64,000 nucleotides of DNA from Pseudaminobacter salicylatoxidans (GCF_003148475.1 NZ_QGGG01000013.1:62001-126000); one strand, 5' to 3'; numbered from the stretch's first letter, positions 36,965-46,951 are shown. Numbers and translations are program-made. Notes: generated by a model not told the origin, from the sequence alone.

Positions 36965-37924
36965 CTAAAACAGCGCCTGCAATTCGGGTAGCTTCTCATT
37001 GACCAGCCAGCCGTAATAGTTTTCTTCCGGCAGCTTTTGTTCCCGCCCTTCGGCCTGCCGGCGCAGGTTTTCGGCTTTCAGCGCATAGGCGCGCGCTTCC
37101 GGGCCGCCGACATTGTAGAGCGTGGCGGTGATGCCGGGATTCCGCGAAATGTCGAAGCCGGCGATGTCGCGATAGGCGTCGATGGAGGTTTTCAGGATCG
37201 CGGCCACATAGGGCAGCGTCAGGTCGGGGTCCATGATCGTCTCATAGACCTTGTTGGGATCCGCCGCATCGAGCTTCGGCAGGCCAGAGACGCGCTGCAC
37301 CATGTCGCTCACCTCCAGCGCGGTCAGCGGATTGAGCTGGCCGATGCCGAAGGTCTGCCCGGCATAGAGCGGCTGGAAGAAGGTGGCGCTGAAACGGTCG
37401 TCGGGAAAGCTTGTCCCGCCCACCGCCCTGCCGCGGAACTGTCGGTTCCAGACCGTCTCGCGGCAGGCCCACAGGTCGTAGCTGTCGGTCTTGGCCGCGC
37501 AGGACGCGAATTCCGGCCGTTTGACGAAATCCGTCACGTTCTCGCCGCGGTAGCTGAAGGTCAGGCCGCTGGAGAGATAGGACGCGGCCTTGACGTAATA
37601 GGTCTGAAGCCGGTCGTAGGCGTCGACATTGTAGGTGTGCTCGCCGACGATCGCGCCGACCATGTGCATCGGGTCGATGCGGTAGGCGGCGGCCGTCTCG
37701 CGGATCTTGGCGCGCAGCTTGCCGTCATTCTTCAGAAGTGCATAGACCTTGCGGTATTTGGCGTCGAATGTGGTGTTGCTGGCCTTGGTGCGGCGGGTCG
37801 AGGCGCCGGGCACGGCGGGTTGCGCGATATGGCGGTTGCCGGGCGGCACCAGCGTCGACGCGTGCGCCTGCGGGGTGCTCCACGCGAGTGCGAGCGCAAT
37901 TGCCGGAATGGATCGTTTTTTCAT
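36965..37924 (-). CDS. DUF1402 family secreted protein
   Basis: 319 residues from the ATG at 37924 with a Sec signal peptide (KKRSIPAIALALAWSTPQAHA). The mature protein contains the conserved segment IDPMHMVGAIVGEHTYNVDAYD, and GQTFGIGQLNPLTALEVSDMV and NVGGPEARAYALKAENL. The Glu in GAIVGEHTYN followed by GIGQLNP recalls the catalytic Glu and GxxQ pattern of lysozyme-like transglycosylases, which is my inference; the family itself has no assigned function. It probably acts in the periplasm. Confidence 0.85.
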   Translation of the reverse strand: MKKRSIPAIALALAWSTPQAHASTLVPPGNRHIAQPAVPGASTRRTKASNTTFDAKYRKVYALLKNDGKLRAKIRETAAAYRIDPMHMVGAIVGEHTYNVDAYDRLQTYYVKAASYLSSGLTFSYRGENVTDFVKRPEFASCAAKTDSYDLWACRETVWNRQFRGRAVGGTSFPDDRFSATFFQPLYAGQTFGIGQLNPLTALEVSDMVQRVSGLPKLDAADPNKVYETIMDPDLTLPYVAAILKTSIDAYRDIAGFDISRNPGITATLYNVGGPEARAYALKAENLRRQAEGREQKLPEENYYGWLVNEKLPELQALF

Positions 37925-37966
37925 GCGCCGCCGCGTCTCGGGATAGCCATAAGGCCGGCAAATTAG

Positions 37967-37992
37967 AAAAAGCACCCGACGGAGTCGAGTGC
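37967..37992 (-). terminator. Rho-independent terminator of the hslVU operon
   Basis: On the minus strand a 9-bp stem (GCACTCGAC with GTCGGGTGC, one G-U pair, 3-base loop; 37992-37972) runs into a run of five T at 37971-37967. A second, GC-rich hairpin (11-bp arms, 38001-38031) lies just upstream of it. Confidence 0.75.
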
Positions 37993-38038
37993 AATTCTGT
38001 CACGCCCGCCGCTGGGATGCCGGCGGGCGTGAATCGCA

Positions 38039-39349
38039 TCAGAGAATGAAGCGCGACAGGTCGGTGTTGCGCGACAGGTCGCCGACATGCTTCTGCACAT
38101 AGTCGGCATCAATGGTGATCGTCGTGCCGGAACGGTCGGGCGCGTCGAAGGAGATTTCATCGAGCACGCGCTCCATCACCGTCTGCAGGCGCCGCGCGCC
38201 GATATTCTCGACGCTCTCGTTGAGATCGACGGCAATGCCGGCCAGCGCGTCGATGGCGTCGTCGGTGAAGTCCAGCTTCACGCCTTCCGTCTCCATCAGG
38301 GCGATGTACTGCTTGATCAGGCTGGCTTCCGTTTCCGTCAGGATGCGGCGGAAGTCGTTCTTGTCCAGCGCACGCAATTCCACGCGGATCGGCAGGCGAC
38401 CCTGAAGCTCGGGCAGCAGGTCCGACGGCTTGGAGACATGGAACGCGCCCGAGGCGATGAACAATATGTGATCGGTCTTCACCGGCCCGTATTTGGTCGC
38501 AACGGTCGTGCCTTCCACCAGCGGCAGCAGGTCGCGCTGCACGCCCTCGCGCGAGGGGCCGCCCGAAATGTCGCTGCGGGCCGCGATCTTGTCGATTTCG
38601 TCGAGGAAGACGATACCGTCATTTTCGGCCGATTCCATTGCGCGCCGCACCACCTCGTCCTGGTCGAGCAGCTTGTCGGATTCGTCGGCGATCAGCAGTT
38701 CGTAGGACTCCTTCACCGTGGTCTTGCGCATCTTCGTGCGCCGCCCGCCCATCGCCTTGCTCAGCATGTCGTTGATGTTGAGCACGCCGATATTGGCGCC
38801 CGGCATGCCGGGTATGTCGAAGCCGGGCATGCCGCCGGTGCCGGTGTCGGCCACCTCGATCTCGATTTCCTTGTCATCGAGTTCGCCGTCGCGCAGCTTC
38901 TTGCGGAAGGAGTCGCGCGTCGCGGGGCTTGCCGTCTTGCCGACCAGCGCTTCCAGAACGCGTTCCTCGGCGTTCAGGTGGGCGCGCGCCTTGACGTCCT
39001 CGCGCATCTTTTCGCGCGTCAGGCCGATGGCCACCTCGACCAGATCGCGCACGATCTGCTCGACGTCGCGGCCGACATAGCCCACCTCGGTGAACTTGGT
39101 CGCCTCGACCTTGACGAAGGGCGCGGCGGCAAGCTTGGCCAGGCGGCGCGAAATCTCGGTCTTGCCGACGCCGGTGGGGCCGATCATCAGGATGTTCTTG
39201 GGCATCACCTCTTCGCGCATCTGGCCGTCGAGCTGCTGGCGGCGCCAGCGGTTGCGCAGGGCGATCGCCACGGCGCGCTTGGCCTCCTTCTGGCCGATGA
39301 TGAAGCGGTCGAGTTCCGAAACGGTTTCGCGGGGAGAGAAATTGCTCAT
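38039..39349 (-). CDS. hslU: ATP-dependent protease ATPase subunit HslU
   Basis: 436 residues. Walker A is [17 protein letters not shown], Walker B is [11 protein letters not shown], the pore loop region has [14 protein letters not shown] and the C-terminal tail LSRFIL inserts into HslV. The I-domain between the Walker motifs contains a Gly/Met/Pro-rich stretch ([16 protein letters not shown]), typical of the family. It unfolds substrates for HslV. It starts 4 bases after the DUF2585 stop. Confidence 0.97.
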   Translation of the reverse strand: MSNFSPRETVSELDRFIIGQKEAKRAVAIALRNRWRRQQLDGQMREEVMPKNILMIGPTGVGKTEISRRLAKLAAAPFVKVEATKFTEVGYVGRDVEQIVRDLVEVAIGLTREKMREDVKARAHLNAEERVLEALVGKTASPATRDSFRKKLRDGELDDKEIEIEVADTGTGGMPGFDIPGMPGANIGVLNINDMLSKAMGGRRTKMRKTTVKESYELLIADESDKLLDQDEVVRRAMESAENDGIVFLDEIDKIAARSDISGGPSREGVQRDLLPLVEGTTVATKYGPVKTDHILFIASGAFHVSKPSDLLPELQGRLPIRVELRALDKNDFRRILTETEASLIKQYIALMETEGVKLDFTDDAIDALAGIAVDLNESVENIGARRLQTVMERVLDEISFDAPDRSGTTITIDADYVQKHVGDLSRNTDLSRFIL

Positions 39350-39353
39350 GTTG

Positions 39354-39956
39354 CTACAACCCATTTTGCCACTGCTTGATGAACTCGAACGGATGCAGCA
39401 GCATGATCACGTTGAGTGTCAGATTGTCCCGGATGAGGTAGCCGACGCCGATCTCGAAAACGAGGGCGAGGCTCACGATCACCCATATAGGTAGCCGCGC
39501 GGCCATCACAAATCCCAGTACCATCGCCAGCGTGTCCGAGACCGAGTTGATGATGCTGTCGCCGTAATAGTCGAGCGAGATCGTGCCTTCCCGGTAGCGG
39601 TTGATGATGAAATCGCTGTTTTCGACGATTTCCCAGGCGCCTTCGACGAAGATCGCCAGACCCAGCCTGAGCCAGATCGAGCGACCCGGCAGCACCAGCC
39701 ATGCCAGGAGATAGAACAGGAAGCCGTGGATGATGTGCGAGAAGGTGTACCAGTCGGCGATGTGCTGGGAGTTCTCCGAACTCTGCACGATGCCGTGCCA
39801 CAACTTCACATAGCCGCATTCGCAGATCGGCGTGCGCCCCATCAGATAGAGGATCAGCGCCTGTGCCGCGATCAGCCCGGCCGCGATGGCGAGCCCCACC
39901 GGCCATGAAATGCGCCAGCCTTTCTCTGTGACGTCCTTCGCAGCCGTGTCGCTCAT
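39354..39956 (-). CDS. DUF2585 family membrane protein
   Basis: 200 residues with about five membrane helices. Conserved segments are [36 protein letters not shown] and [19 protein letters not shown], with several buried charged and His residues. The function is unknown; the His-rich and acidic membrane core would suit a metal- or lipid-modifying enzyme but this is inference. It is inserted between hslV/GNAT and hslU with overlaps on one side and a 4-base gap on the other. Confidence 0.88.
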   Translation of the reverse strand: MSDTAAKDVTEKGWRISWPVGLAIAAGLIAAQALILYLMGRTPICECGYVKLWHGIVQSSENSQHIADWYTFSHIIHGFLFYLLAWLVLPGRSIWLRLGLAIFVEGAWEIVENSDFIINRYREGTISLDYYGDSIINSVSDTLAMVLGFVMAARLPIWVIVSLALVFEIGVGYLIRDNLTLNVIMLLHPFEFIKQWQNGL

Positions 39957-40474
39957 GGTTCCTCCTCCATGTCGTCATTGTCGATGGCCATCAGCAGGAC
40001 TTCGCCGTGCTCGCCCGCCCTGCGCCCGATCGGTCGGAAGCCGGCTTTCTCATAGGCGCGGATGGCGGCCGCATTGGCCGGGTCCGGATCGACGATGACG
40101 CGCGGCGCGCCCTCCTCGAACAGCATTTCGAGGAACGCACCGATCAGCCGGGTGCCGTGACCCTTTCCGATCAGGTCAGGCTCGCCGATGAACTGGTCGA
40201 TGCCCAGCGTGCCGCTGGGTTGGCCCTGATAGGGGTTTTCGTCTTCCAGATGCGGATCGTAGCTCTGGATGTAGCCGATCGGCCTGCCGTCGAGCTCGAT
40301 GATGAAGGGCTCGACGGAAATGCTGTCGATGTGGCTGCCTATGCCTTCCAGCTCGCTTGCCTTGTCGCCCCACCAGGCCGCGACATGCGGCTCGGCGAGC
40401 CAGCGGGCAAGAAGCTTCATGTCCTTGCCCGTCAGCGGACGGAACGCATAATCGTGCGGCACCTCAGGCGGCAT
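39953..40474 (-). CDS. GNAT family N-acetyltransferase (AAC(6')-like)
   Basis: 173 residues. The acetyl-CoA motif A is [19 protein letters not shown], preceded by IGYIQSYDP and [14 protein letters not shown], a pattern shared with AAC(6')-Ib-type and siderophore-related acetyltransferases. The substrate is unknown, and an aminoglycoside-resistance role should not be assumed. Its start overlaps hslV by 11 bases and its end overlaps DUF2585 by four, so it is embedded in the hslV-hslU unit. Confidence 0.9.
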   Translation of the reverse strand: MPPEVPHDYAFRPLTGKDMKLLARWLAEPHVAAWWGDKASELEGIGSHIDSISVEPFIIELDGRPIGYIQSYDPHLEDENPYQGQPSGTLGIDQFIGEPDLIGKGHGTRLIGAFLEMLFEEGAPRVIVDPDPANAAAIRAYEKAGFRPIGRRAGEHGEVLLMAIDNDDMEEEP

Positions 40475-41012
40475 CCAGCGCTTCGACGGTGAAGCTGTGA
40501 TTGGTGTAGACGCAGATGTCGGCCGCGATCTCCATCGCCTTGCGGGCGATTTCCTCGGCGTCCTTGTCCGTGTCCATCAGCGCGCGCGCGGCGGCCAGCG
40601 CATAGTTGCCGCCCGAGCCGATGGCCATCACGCCGAATTCGGGCTCCAGCACGTCGCCCGTGCCGGTCAGAGCCAGCGACACGTTCTTGTCGGCCACCAG
40701 CATCATCGCTTCCAGCCGGCGCAGGTAGCGGTCGGTGCGCCAGTCCTTGGCGAGTTCCACGCAGGCGCGCGTCAACTGGTCGGGATATTGCTCGAGCTTG
40801 GTTTCGAGGCGTTCCAGAAGCGTGAAGGCATCGGCCGTGGCGCCCGCGAAGCCGGCGATGACATTGCCCTTGCCGAGCCTGCGCACCTTGCGCGCATTTC
40901 CCTTCATGATGGTCTGGCCGAGGCTTACCTGGCCGTCACCGGCGATGACGACCTTGCCGCCCTTGCGCACGGTCACGATCGTGGTGCCGTGCATGATCAA
41001 TTCATTGGACAT
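40464..41012 (-). CDS. hslV: ATP-dependent protease subunit HslV
   Basis: 182 residues. The segment [29 protein letters not shown] contains the catalytic N-terminal Thr, exposed after removal of a short leader (MSNELIMHG), as usual in alphaproteobacteria. [17 protein letters not shown] and [14 protein letters not shown] complete the proteasome-like fold. It forms the proteolytic core with HslU. It is the first gene of the minus-strand unit and divergent from hisB. Confidence 0.97.
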   Translation of the reverse strand: MSNELIMHGTTIVTVRKGGKVVIAGDGQVSLGQTIMKGNARKVRRLGKGNVIAGFAGATADAFTLLERLETKLEQYPDQLTRACVELAKDWRTDRYLRRLEAMMLVADKNVSLALTGTGDVLEPEFGVMAIGSGGNYALAAARALMDTDKDAEEIARKAMEIAADICVYTNHSFTVEALDAA

Positions 41013-41209
41013 ATATGGCTCCGATTCGCGCCATCCCCTGAAGGCAATTGGCGCGGTACGAGTAATGTTGCGACCTTATGTATGTCGACGGATTTCGAAT
41101 GCAAAGGGTGTAGGCTTCGTTGCTGCAGCGCAGCGCGATGCAACTGGAAATCGCCCGGCCATGCTGTTAGAACGCACCCGTTCTTTCAAAGTACCGCAAG
41201 GATAGCTCC

Positions 41210-41809
41210 ATGAGCGCTCGCGCCGCAAAAGTCAGCCGCCAGACGAAGGAAACCGAAATTGCCGTTTCCATCGACATCGATGGCGCCGGCCGGTCAGATA
41301 TGTCGACGGGTGTCGGCTTCTTCGACCACATGCTCGACCAGCTTTCGCGCCATTCGCTGATCGACATGACGGTGCGCGCCAAGGGCGACCTGCATATCGA
41401 CGACCACCACACGGTGGAAGACACCGGCATCGCGCTTGGCCAGGCGCTGGCCAGGGCGATGGGCGACCGGCGCGGCATCATGCGCTACAGTTCGATTGAC
41501 CTTGCCATGGACGAGACGCTGACGCGGGCGGCAATCGACGTGTCCGGCCGGCCGTTCCTGGTCTGGAACGTTGACTTTTCGGCGCCCAAGATCGGCACGT
41601 TCGACACCGAACTGGTGCGCGAATTCTTCCATGCGCTGGCGCAGAATGCCGGCATCACGCTGCATGTGACGAACCACTACGGCGCCAACAACCATCACAT
41701 CGCCGAAACCTGCTTCAAGGCAGTGGCGCGCGCGCTGCGCATGGCGCTGGAGACTGACCCGCGCCAGCCGGATGCGGTGCCTTCCACCAAGGGTTCGCTG
41801 AAAGGCTGA
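41210..41809 (+). CDS. hisB: Imidazoleglycerol-phosphate dehydratase
   Basis: 199 residues, the monofunctional HisB. The metal-binding motifs [30 protein letters not shown] and [11 protein letters not shown] are intact. It dehydrates imidazoleglycerol phosphate in histidine synthesis. It heads a plus-strand his operon with several small unrelated genes interspersed, and the next gene starts 4 bases after its stop. Confidence 0.97.
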   Translation: MSARAAKVSRQTKETEIAVSIDIDGAGRSDMSTGVGFFDHMLDQLSRHSLIDMTVRAKGDLHIDDHHTVEDTGIALGQALARAMGDRRGIMRYSSIDLAMDETLTRAAIDVSGRPFLVWNVDFSAPKIGTFDTELVREFFHALAQNAGITLHVTNHYGANNHHIAETCFKAVARALRMALETDPRQPDAVPSTKGSLKG

Positions 41810-41813
41810 CGCC

Positions 41814-42302
41814 ATGGCCATCTATGTCGTGATGGAACCGCCGTTCGGGAACGCCGCCGCCGCGTCGGAGCGCGCCGTCCTGGTGCGCGATGGTTTTTCG
41901 CTGGTCGCCTTCCTCGTGCCGCCGTTCTGGCTGCTGTGGCATCGGCTGTGGATCGAGGCCGTGCTGGCTTTCGCGGCAGCGCTTCTGCTGACGGCGCTGG
42001 GCGAGGCGGTGGGCTTTGGCGTGACGAGTGCGCTGCTTTCCCTGCTGGTGTCGATCTATGTCGGCCTCGAAGGACCCGCCCTGCGGCTTGCGGCGCTGCG
42101 CCGCCGCGGCTGGCGCGACTGGGGCGCCGTGGAGGCGCGCGACCGGCAGGATGCCGAAATCCGCTATCTCTCGGAAGTCGATCTGCCCGAACGCGCCGAC
42201 GTTTCTCCGCCATTTGCGGACCAGCCGGCAATGCCGGTCGCCGCCGCGCCCGCCCGCAAGGGTCCGGCGCTCGGTCTGCTCGATTATCCCGGAAGGGCCT
42301 GA
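41814..42302 (+). CDS. DUF2628 domain membrane protein
   Basis: 162 residues starting [14 protein letters not shown], followed by [22 protein letters not shown] and further hydrophobic segments (three membrane helices in total), then a cytoplasmic tail ending [10 protein letters not shown]. The family is of unknown function and commonly lies between hisB and hisH in Rhizobiales. It is probably co-transcribed with the his genes. Confidence 0.88.
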   Translation: MAIYVVMEPPFGNAAAASERAVLVRDGFSLVAFLVPPFWLLWHRLWIEAVLAFAAALLLTALGEAVGFGVTSALLSLLVSIYVGLEGPALRLAALRRRGWRDWGAVEARDRQDAEIRYLSEVDLPERADVSPPFADQPAMPVAAAPARKGPALGLLDYPGRA

Positions 42303-42303
42303 T

Positions 42304-42954
42304 ATGCGCGTTGCCATCATCGATTACGGCTCGGGCAATCTGCGCTCGGCCACCAGGGCGTTCGAACGTGCCGCCCGCGAAAGCGGGATCGACGCCGGGA
42401 TCGAGCTGACAGCGGACGTCGAACGGGTGCGTACAGCCGACCGCATCGTGCTGCCGGGCGTGGGCGCCTATGCAGACTGCCGCGCCGGGCTCGATGCCGT
42501 GCCGGGCATGGTGGAGGCCATTGAGGACGTCGCCATCAGGAATGGCCGGCCGTTCCTCGGCATCTGCGTCGGCATGCAGCTCATGTCCGAACGCGGGCTG
42601 GAAAAGACCGTCACACGGGGGCTCGGCTGGATACCCGGAGATGTGAGGGAAATGCAGCCGGCCGATCCGTCGCTGAAGATCCCGCAGATCGGGTGGAACA
42701 CGATTCACGTGAAACATTCGCATCCGCTGTTCGATGGAATCCGCACGGGCGAGGGCGGTCTGCATGCCTATTTCGTGCATTCCTACCACCTTGCCGCGGC
42801 CAATCCGCAGGATGTTCTGGCCGAAGCCGACTATGGCGGCCCGATCACTGCGGCGGTGGCGAAAGACAATGTCGCCGGCACGCAGTTCCATCCCGAAAAG
42901 AGCCAGGCGCTGGGCCTTGCTCTGATTGCCAATTTCCTGAGGTGGAAGCCATGA
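42304..42954 (+). CDS. hisH: Imidazole glycerol phosphate synthase glutamine amidotransferase subunit
   Basis: 216 residues. The catalytic Cys is at residue 88 in [19 protein letters not shown] forms the oxyanion region and [10 protein letters not shown] carries the His-Glu pair. It supplies ammonia to HisF. Its codons for Thr-Ile-His-Val-Lys at 42700-42714 contain a parS-like sequence. The stop overlaps the DUF1330 gene by four bases. Confidence 0.97.
   Translation: MRVAIIDYGSGNLRSATRAFERAARESGIDAGIELTADVERVRTADRIVLPGVGAYADCRAGLDAVPGMVEAIEDVAIRNGRPFLGICVGMQLMSERGLEKTVTRGLGWIPGDVREMQPADPSLKIPQIGWNTIHVKHSHPLFDGIRTGEGGLHAYFVHSYHLAAANPQDVLAEADYGGPITAAVAKDNVAGTQFHPEKSQALGLALIANFLRWKP
42702..42715. 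other. parS-like sequence inside hisH
   Basis: GATTCACGTGAAAC matches the parS core at 13 of 14 bases (second base differs). It is the mirror image of site 3 and lies about 21 kb from the main cluster. It may be a weak ParB site or chance. Confidence 0.4.
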
Positions 42955-43241
42955 GCAAGAAGGGCTACTGGATCGCGATGGTCGATATTACCGACCCGGA
43001 GGTCTATTCGCGCTATGTCGCTGCCAATGCGGCGGCCTTCGAAAAATACGGCGCGCGCTTTCTCGCGCGCGGCGGCCGCCACGAAGACCCCGAAGGCCCG
43101 ACCGGCCTGCGTCACGTCATCATCGAATTCGACAGCTATGCGCAGGCGCTGGCCTGCTACAATTCGCCCGAATATCAGGAAGCGCTGAAGCACCGGCTTG
43201 CCGCCTCGACCGCGCATTTTTCCATCGTCGAAGGGGTTTAG
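42951..43241 (+). CDS. DUF1330 domain protein
   Basis: 96 residues starting [22 protein letters not shown], with [38 protein letters not shown] and [14 protein letters not shown]. This is a small dimeric ferredoxin-like family; no reaction is established. It is embedded between hisH and hisA with an ATGA overlap upstream and a 4-base gap downstream, so it is expressed with the his operon. Confidence 0.92.
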   Translation: MSKKGYWIAMVDITDPEVYSRYVAANAAAFEKYGARFLARGGRHEDPEGPTGLRHVIIEFDSYAQALACYNSPEYQEALKHRLAASTAHFSIVEGV

Positions 43242-43245
43242 CCTC

Positions 43246-44010
43246 ATGATCCTTTTCCCGGCCATCGACCTCAAGGACGGCGAGTGCGTGCGCCTCAAGC
43301 TCGGCGATATGGAGCAGGCGACCGTTTACAACACCGATCCTGGCGCGCAGGCGCGCGCTTTCGAAGAGCAGGGTTTCGAGTGGCTGCATGTTGTCGATCT
43401 CAACGGCGCCTTTGCCGGCGAGAGCGTCAATGGCGCGGCGGTCGAAGCGATCCTGAAGGCGACGAAGAACCCGGTGCAGCTCGGCGGCGGCATCCGCACG
43501 CTCGCCCATATCGAAGGCTGGCTGGACAAGGGCCTGGCCCGCGTCATCCTCGGGACGGTGGCGGTGCGCGACCCTGAGCTGGTCAAGGAAGCCTGCCGGC
43601 TCTTCCCCGGCAAGGTCGCCGTCGGCATTGACGCCAAGGGCGGCAAGGTGGCGGTCGAGGGCTGGGCGGAAGCCTCCAGCCTCGGCGTCATCGAGCTGGC
43701 GAAGAAATTCGAGGGCGCGGGCGTGGCGGCCATCATCTACACCGACATCGACCGCGACGGCGTGCTGGCCGGCATCAACTGGAATTCCACCATCGATCTT
43801 GCCGAAGCCGTTTCCATCCCCGTCATCGCCTCGGGCGGCCTTGCTTCAATTGCCGACATCGTGCGCATGACCATGCCGGACGCGCAAAGACTCGAAGGCG
43901 CGATCTCCGGCCGCGCGCTTTATGACGGCCGCATCGACCCGGCCGAGGCGCTGGCGATATTGCGCGGCGAGCTGAAGCCTGAGCCCGCTCTGTTCGAGGA
44001 CCGCCCATGA
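43246..44010 (+). CDS. hisA: Phosphoribosylformimino-5-aminoimidazole carboxamide ribotide isomerase
   Basis: 254 residues starting [20 protein letters not shown]. The (beta-alpha)8 barrel has the phosphate-binding halves VQLGGGIRT and VIASGGLAS and the catalytic Asp residues near the starts of strands 1 and 5 ([16 protein letters not shown]). It performs the Amadori isomerisation in histidine synthesis. Its stop (TGA 44008-44010) overlaps the start of the duplicated hisF fragment. Confidence 0.97.
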   Translation: MILFPAIDLKDGECVRLKLGDMEQATVYNTDPGAQARAFEEQGFEWLHVVDLNGAFAGESVNGAAVEAILKATKNPVQLGGGIRTLAHIEGWLDKGLARVILGTVAVRDPELVKEACRLFPGKVAVGIDAKGGKVAVEGWAEASSLGVIELAKKFEGAGVAAIIYTDIDRDGVLAGINWNSTIDLAEAVSIPVIASGGLASIADIVRMTMPDAQRLEGAISGRALYDGRIDPAEALAILRGELKPEPALFEDRP

Positions 44011-44117
44011 ACCTCGAAGCCCGCGTAATCCCGTGCCTGGACGTCAAGGACGGCCCGCGTCGCCCGCAGCCGCGCAGCGGCGAGGACGCGCAAATGGAAA
44101 AGGAGACCGTCCTTTGA
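44007..44117 (+). pseudogene. Partial duplication of the hisF 5' end (36-codon relay ORF)
   Basis: An ATG overlapping the hisA stop (ATGA) opens a frame that begins like hisF ([15 protein letters not shown]) and then diverges into [21 protein letters not shown] 36-base block (44019-44054) is identical to 44126-44161 in the real hisF, offset 107 bases; homology continues briefly after a one-base insertion. The frame ends at a TGA that overlaps the TTG start of hisF (TTGA), so the fragment may be translated as a coupling peptide between hisA and hisF. Confidence 0.7.
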
Positions 44118-44899
44118 CCCTCAAAGCCCGCGTAATCCCGTGCCTGGACGTCAAGGACGGCCGCGTCGTCAAGGGCGTCAACTTCGTCGATCTGATCGAT
44201 GCCGGCGATCCGGTCGAGGCGGCGAGGGCCTATGATGCGGCCGGCGCCGACGAGCTTTGCTTTCTCGACATCACCGCCTCGTCCGACAATCGCGAGACCA
44301 TTTTCGATGTCGTCGCCCGCACGGCCGAACAGTGCTTCATGCCGCTGACGGTCGGGGGCGGGGTGCGCCAGGTGTCCGACATCCGCAAGCTGCTTCTGGC
44401 CGGCGCCGACAAGGTGTCGATCAATACGACCGCCGTGAAGAACCCGGATTTCGTCGCCGAAGCCGCCGACAAGTTCGGCAACCAGTGCATCGTCGTTGCC
44501 ATCGACGCCAAGAAAGTGTCTGCGCCGGGCGAAGCCGACCGCTGGGAGATTTTTACGCATGGCGGCCGCGAAAGAACCGGCATTGATGCGATCGAGTTCG
44601 CCAGAAAAGTCGTCGATCTCGGCGCCGGCGAGATCCTGCTCACCTCCATGGACCGCGACGGCACCAAGGCCGGCTACGACATCACGCTGACCCGCGCGGT
44701 GGCCGATGCGGTGCGCGCGCCGGTGATCGCCTCGGGCGGCGTCGGCACGCTCGATCATCTGGTCGAAGGCATCCGCGACGGTCATGCCAGCGCCGTTCTG
44801 GCTGCCTCGATCTTCCATTTCGGCACTTATACCATTGCACAGGCCAAGGCCTACATGGCAAAAGCGGGTCTGCCGATGCGGCTCGATCCGGCCGCCTGA
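44114..44899 (+). CDS. hisF: Imidazole glycerol phosphate synthase cyclase subunit
   Basis: 261 residues from a TTG start with AAGGAG upstream. It begins [23 protein letters not shown] with the first catalytic Asp, and LTVGGGVRQ and [13 protein letters not shown] bind the phosphates; [15 protein letters not shown] holds the second catalytic Asp. It makes imidazole glycerol phosphate and AICAR with ammonia from HisH. A truncated copy of its 5' end lies directly upstream. Confidence 0.97.
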   Translation: MTLKARVIPCLDVKDGRVVKGVNFVDLIDAGDPVEAARAYDAAGADELCFLDITASSDNRETIFDVVARTAEQCFMPLTVGGGVRQVSDIRKLLLAGADKVSINTTAVKNPDFVAEAADKFGNQCIVVAIDAKKVSAPGEADRWEIFTHGGRERTGIDAIEFARKVVDLGAGEILLTSMDRDGTKAGYDITLTRAVADAVRAPVIASGGVGTLDHLVEGIRDGHASAVLAASIFHFGTYTIAQAKAYMAKAGLPMRLDPAA

Positions 44900-44927
44900 T
44901 CCATTTGCCGAGGCGCGAAGAACGCGA

Positions 44928-45251
44928 ATGACCGGTTTTTCCCTCAACGATCTCGAACGCATCATTTCGGAGCGCGCCCGCTCGGGCGACGCCAATTCCT
45001 GGACCGCCAGGCTCTATGCGTCGGGCATGGAGCGCGCCGCCAAGAAACTGGGTGAAGAGGCGGTTGAAACCGTCATCGCCGCGGTCAGGGGCGACACCGG
45101 GGAACTCGTTTCCGAAAGCGCCGATCTTCTTTATCATTGGCTCGTCGTGCTGACGGTTGCCGGGGTGCCGCTGTCTGATGTGCTTCAGGAACTCCAGCGG
45201 CGAACGGGCCAGTCCGGCATCGCCGAGAAGGCATCGCGCAACCAGGGCTGA
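44928..45251 (+). CDS. hisE: Phosphoribosyl-ATP pyrophosphatase
   Basis: 107 residues. The MazG-like acidic motif is [14 protein letters not shown], followed by [16 protein letters not shown]. HisE hydrolyses phosphoribosyl-ATP in the second step of histidine synthesis; HisI is not in this window. It begins 28 bases after hisF and precedes coaA by 17 bases. Confidence 0.95.
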   Translation: MTGFSLNDLERIISERARSGDANSWTARLYASGMERAAKKLGEEAVETVIAAVRGDTGELVSESADLLYHWLVVLTVAGVPLSDVLQELQRRTGQSGIAEKASRNQG

Positions 45252-45268
45252 CTTTGGAAGGGCAGGCG

Positions 45269-46228
45269 ATGGATCAACTCGCTGCGACCGTCAAATATTC
45301 CCCATACCGGTTCTTCACGGCGGAGCGATGGGCGGAATTTCGTGCCGATACGCCGCTGACGCTGACCGAGGACGAGGTCCAGCGGCTGAGTTCGCTCTAT
45401 GATCCGATCGATCTGGACGAGGTGCGCCGCATCTATCTGTCGCTGTCGCGGCTTTTGTCGGCCCATGTCGAGGCAAGCCAGCTTCTCTATCGCCAGCGCA
45501 AGACCTTCTTCAATGGCGACGAGGCCAACAAGACCCCTTACATCATCGGCATGGCGGGCTCGGTGGCGGTGGGGAAATCCACCACCGCGCGCGTGCTGAA
45601 GGAGCTTCTGGCGCGCTGGCCGTCCAGCCCCAAGGTCGATCTGGTCACCACTGACGGCTTCCTGCTGCCCAACGAGGTGCTGCGCCGCGAAAACCTGATG
45701 GAGCGCAAGGGCTTTCCCGACAGCTATGATGTCGGCGCGCTCCTGCGTTTCCTCTCGGCGATCAAGTCGGGCGAGCCCAATGTGCGGGCCCCGCTCTATT
45801 CGCACCTGACCTATGACGTGATGCCGGGCGAATATATCACGGTCGACCGGCCCGACATCCTCATCTTCGAAGGCTTGAACGTGCTGCAGCCGCGCGACCT
45901 GCCGAGGGATGGCAAGTTCGTGCCGTTCCTGTCTGATTTCTTTGATTTTTCGATCTATATCGACGCCAGGGAAGAGCTTATCCATTCCTGGTATATCAAG
46001 CGTTTCATGAAGCTGAGGGAGACGGCCTTCCGCAATCCGGAATCCTTCTTCCATCGCTACTCGCAGCTTTCGGAAGATGCCGCCCGCGCCATCGCGGAGG
46101 GCCTGTGGGGCAACATCAACCTGAAGAACCTGCGCGAAAACATCCTGCCCACGCGCCCGCGTGCCGATCTCATCCTGCGCAAGGGGCCCGACCACCGCGT
46201 CGAGGAAGTGGCGCTGCGGAAGCTTTAA
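45269..46228 (+). CDS. coaA: Pantothenate kinase (type I, CoaA)
   Basis: 319 residues. Walker A is [18 protein letters not shown]; the substrate region [12 protein letters not shown] and GFPDSYDV are typical of bacterial type I PanK. It starts coenzyme A synthesis by phosphorylating pantothenate and is usually inhibited by CoA. The ATG at 45269 is preceded by GGAAGGG; a TTG at 45254 is possible. It is the last gene of the his operon, a common arrangement in Rhizobiales. Confidence 0.97.
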   Translation: MDQLAATVKYSPYRFFTAERWAEFRADTPLTLTEDEVQRLSSLYDPIDLDEVRRIYLSLSRLLSAHVEASQLLYRQRKTFFNGDEANKTPYIIGMAGSVAVGKSTTARVLKELLARWPSSPKVDLVTTDGFLLPNEVLRRENLMERKGFPDSYDVGALLRFLSAIKSGEPNVRAPLYSHLTYDVMPGEYITVDRPDILIFEGLNVLQPRDLPRDGKFVPFLSDFFDFSIYIDAREELIHSWYIKRFMKLRETAFRNPESFFHRYSQLSEDAARAIAEGLWGNINLKNLRENILPTRPRADLILRKGPDHRVEEVALRKL

Positions 46229-46235
46229 GCCGTAC

Positions 46236-46856
46236 TTACGCTACGGGTTTCGTCACCCGCCGCATCGTCAGGTTGATGCGCCCGCCATTTTTCAGCAGCG
46301 TTGAGGTTGCCGGATAGATGCGGTCGACGCCGTGAAAGCTCAAGCGGCTTTCGCCGCCCAGCACGACCAGATCGCCGCTTTCAAGCCGGAATGACACCGT
46401 GGGGGCCGCGCGCGTTGTGCCGCCGATGCGGAACAGGCAGGCGTCACCCAGTGAAATGGAGACCACCGGGGCGGCGAATTCCGCCTCGTCGCGGTCCTGA
46501 TGCAGGCCCATTTTGGCGGTTTCGCCGTAGAAATTGACGAGACAGGCTTCTGGCGGCAGCGGATAGTCTGCCACCGCGCGCCAGATGGAAAGCAGCGCCT
46601 CGGGGATCGGCGGCCAGGGCTTTCCGGTTTCCGGGTGCGTGGGCTGGTAGCGATAGCCGCGCTCGCGGTCCGTCACCCAGCCGAGCGTGCCGCAATTGGT
46701 CATGCGCACGCTCATTTCCTTGCCGCTGCCGGGCATGGTCGGCACATAGAGCGGCGCGGCGCGCACCACGGCGCGAATATCCTCCACCAGCGCCTCTTGT
46801 GCGGAGCGGTCGAGGAAGCCGGGAATGTGTCTGACGCCGGGCGGCAGCGCGAGCAT
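46236..46856 (-). CDS. alkB: Alpha-ketoglutarate-dependent dioxygenase AlkB
   Basis: 206 residues. The iron-binding HxD is in MGLHQDRDEAEF, the distal His in SFHGVDRIYP, and the 2-oxoglutarate-binding RxxxxxR is RINLTMRR. TNCGTLGWVTDRERGYRYQ forms the nucleotide lid. It directly reverses N1-methyladenine and N3-methylcytosine in DNA and RNA. It converges with coaA, separated by only 7 bases. Confidence 0.95.
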   Translation of the reverse strand: MLALPPGVRHIPGFLDRSAQEALVEDIRAVVRAAPLYVPTMPGSGKEMSVRMTNCGTLGWVTDRERGYRYQPTHPETGKPWPPIPEALLSIWRAVADYPLPPEACLVNFYGETAKMGLHQDRDEAEFAAPVVSISLGDACLFRIGGTTRAAPTVSFRLESGDLVVLGGESRLSFHGVDRIYPATSTLLKNGGRINLTMRRVTKPVA

Positions 46857-46900
46857 GGGCTTGTCCGGTATGGTTGCGGGAAGCGTGAAAACGTCGCCGA

Positions 46901-46929
46901 AAAGAAAACGGCGGCATCGCGCCGCCGTT
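46901..46929 (-). terminator. Terminator downstream of the BON-LysM gene
   Basis: AACGGCGGC pairs with GCCGCCGTT around a 5-base loop (46907-46929), followed on the minus strand by TTCTTT. A T run also lies on the plus side (46931-46938). Confidence 0.8.
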
Positions 46930-46951
46930 CCGTTTTTTCAGGTCCCGGGCC

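Noticed and set aside
41013-41100. Possible heat-shock (RpoH) promoter before hslV
   Set aside because: On the minus strand only weak, badly spaced matches to the CTTG and CnTATnT elements could be found.
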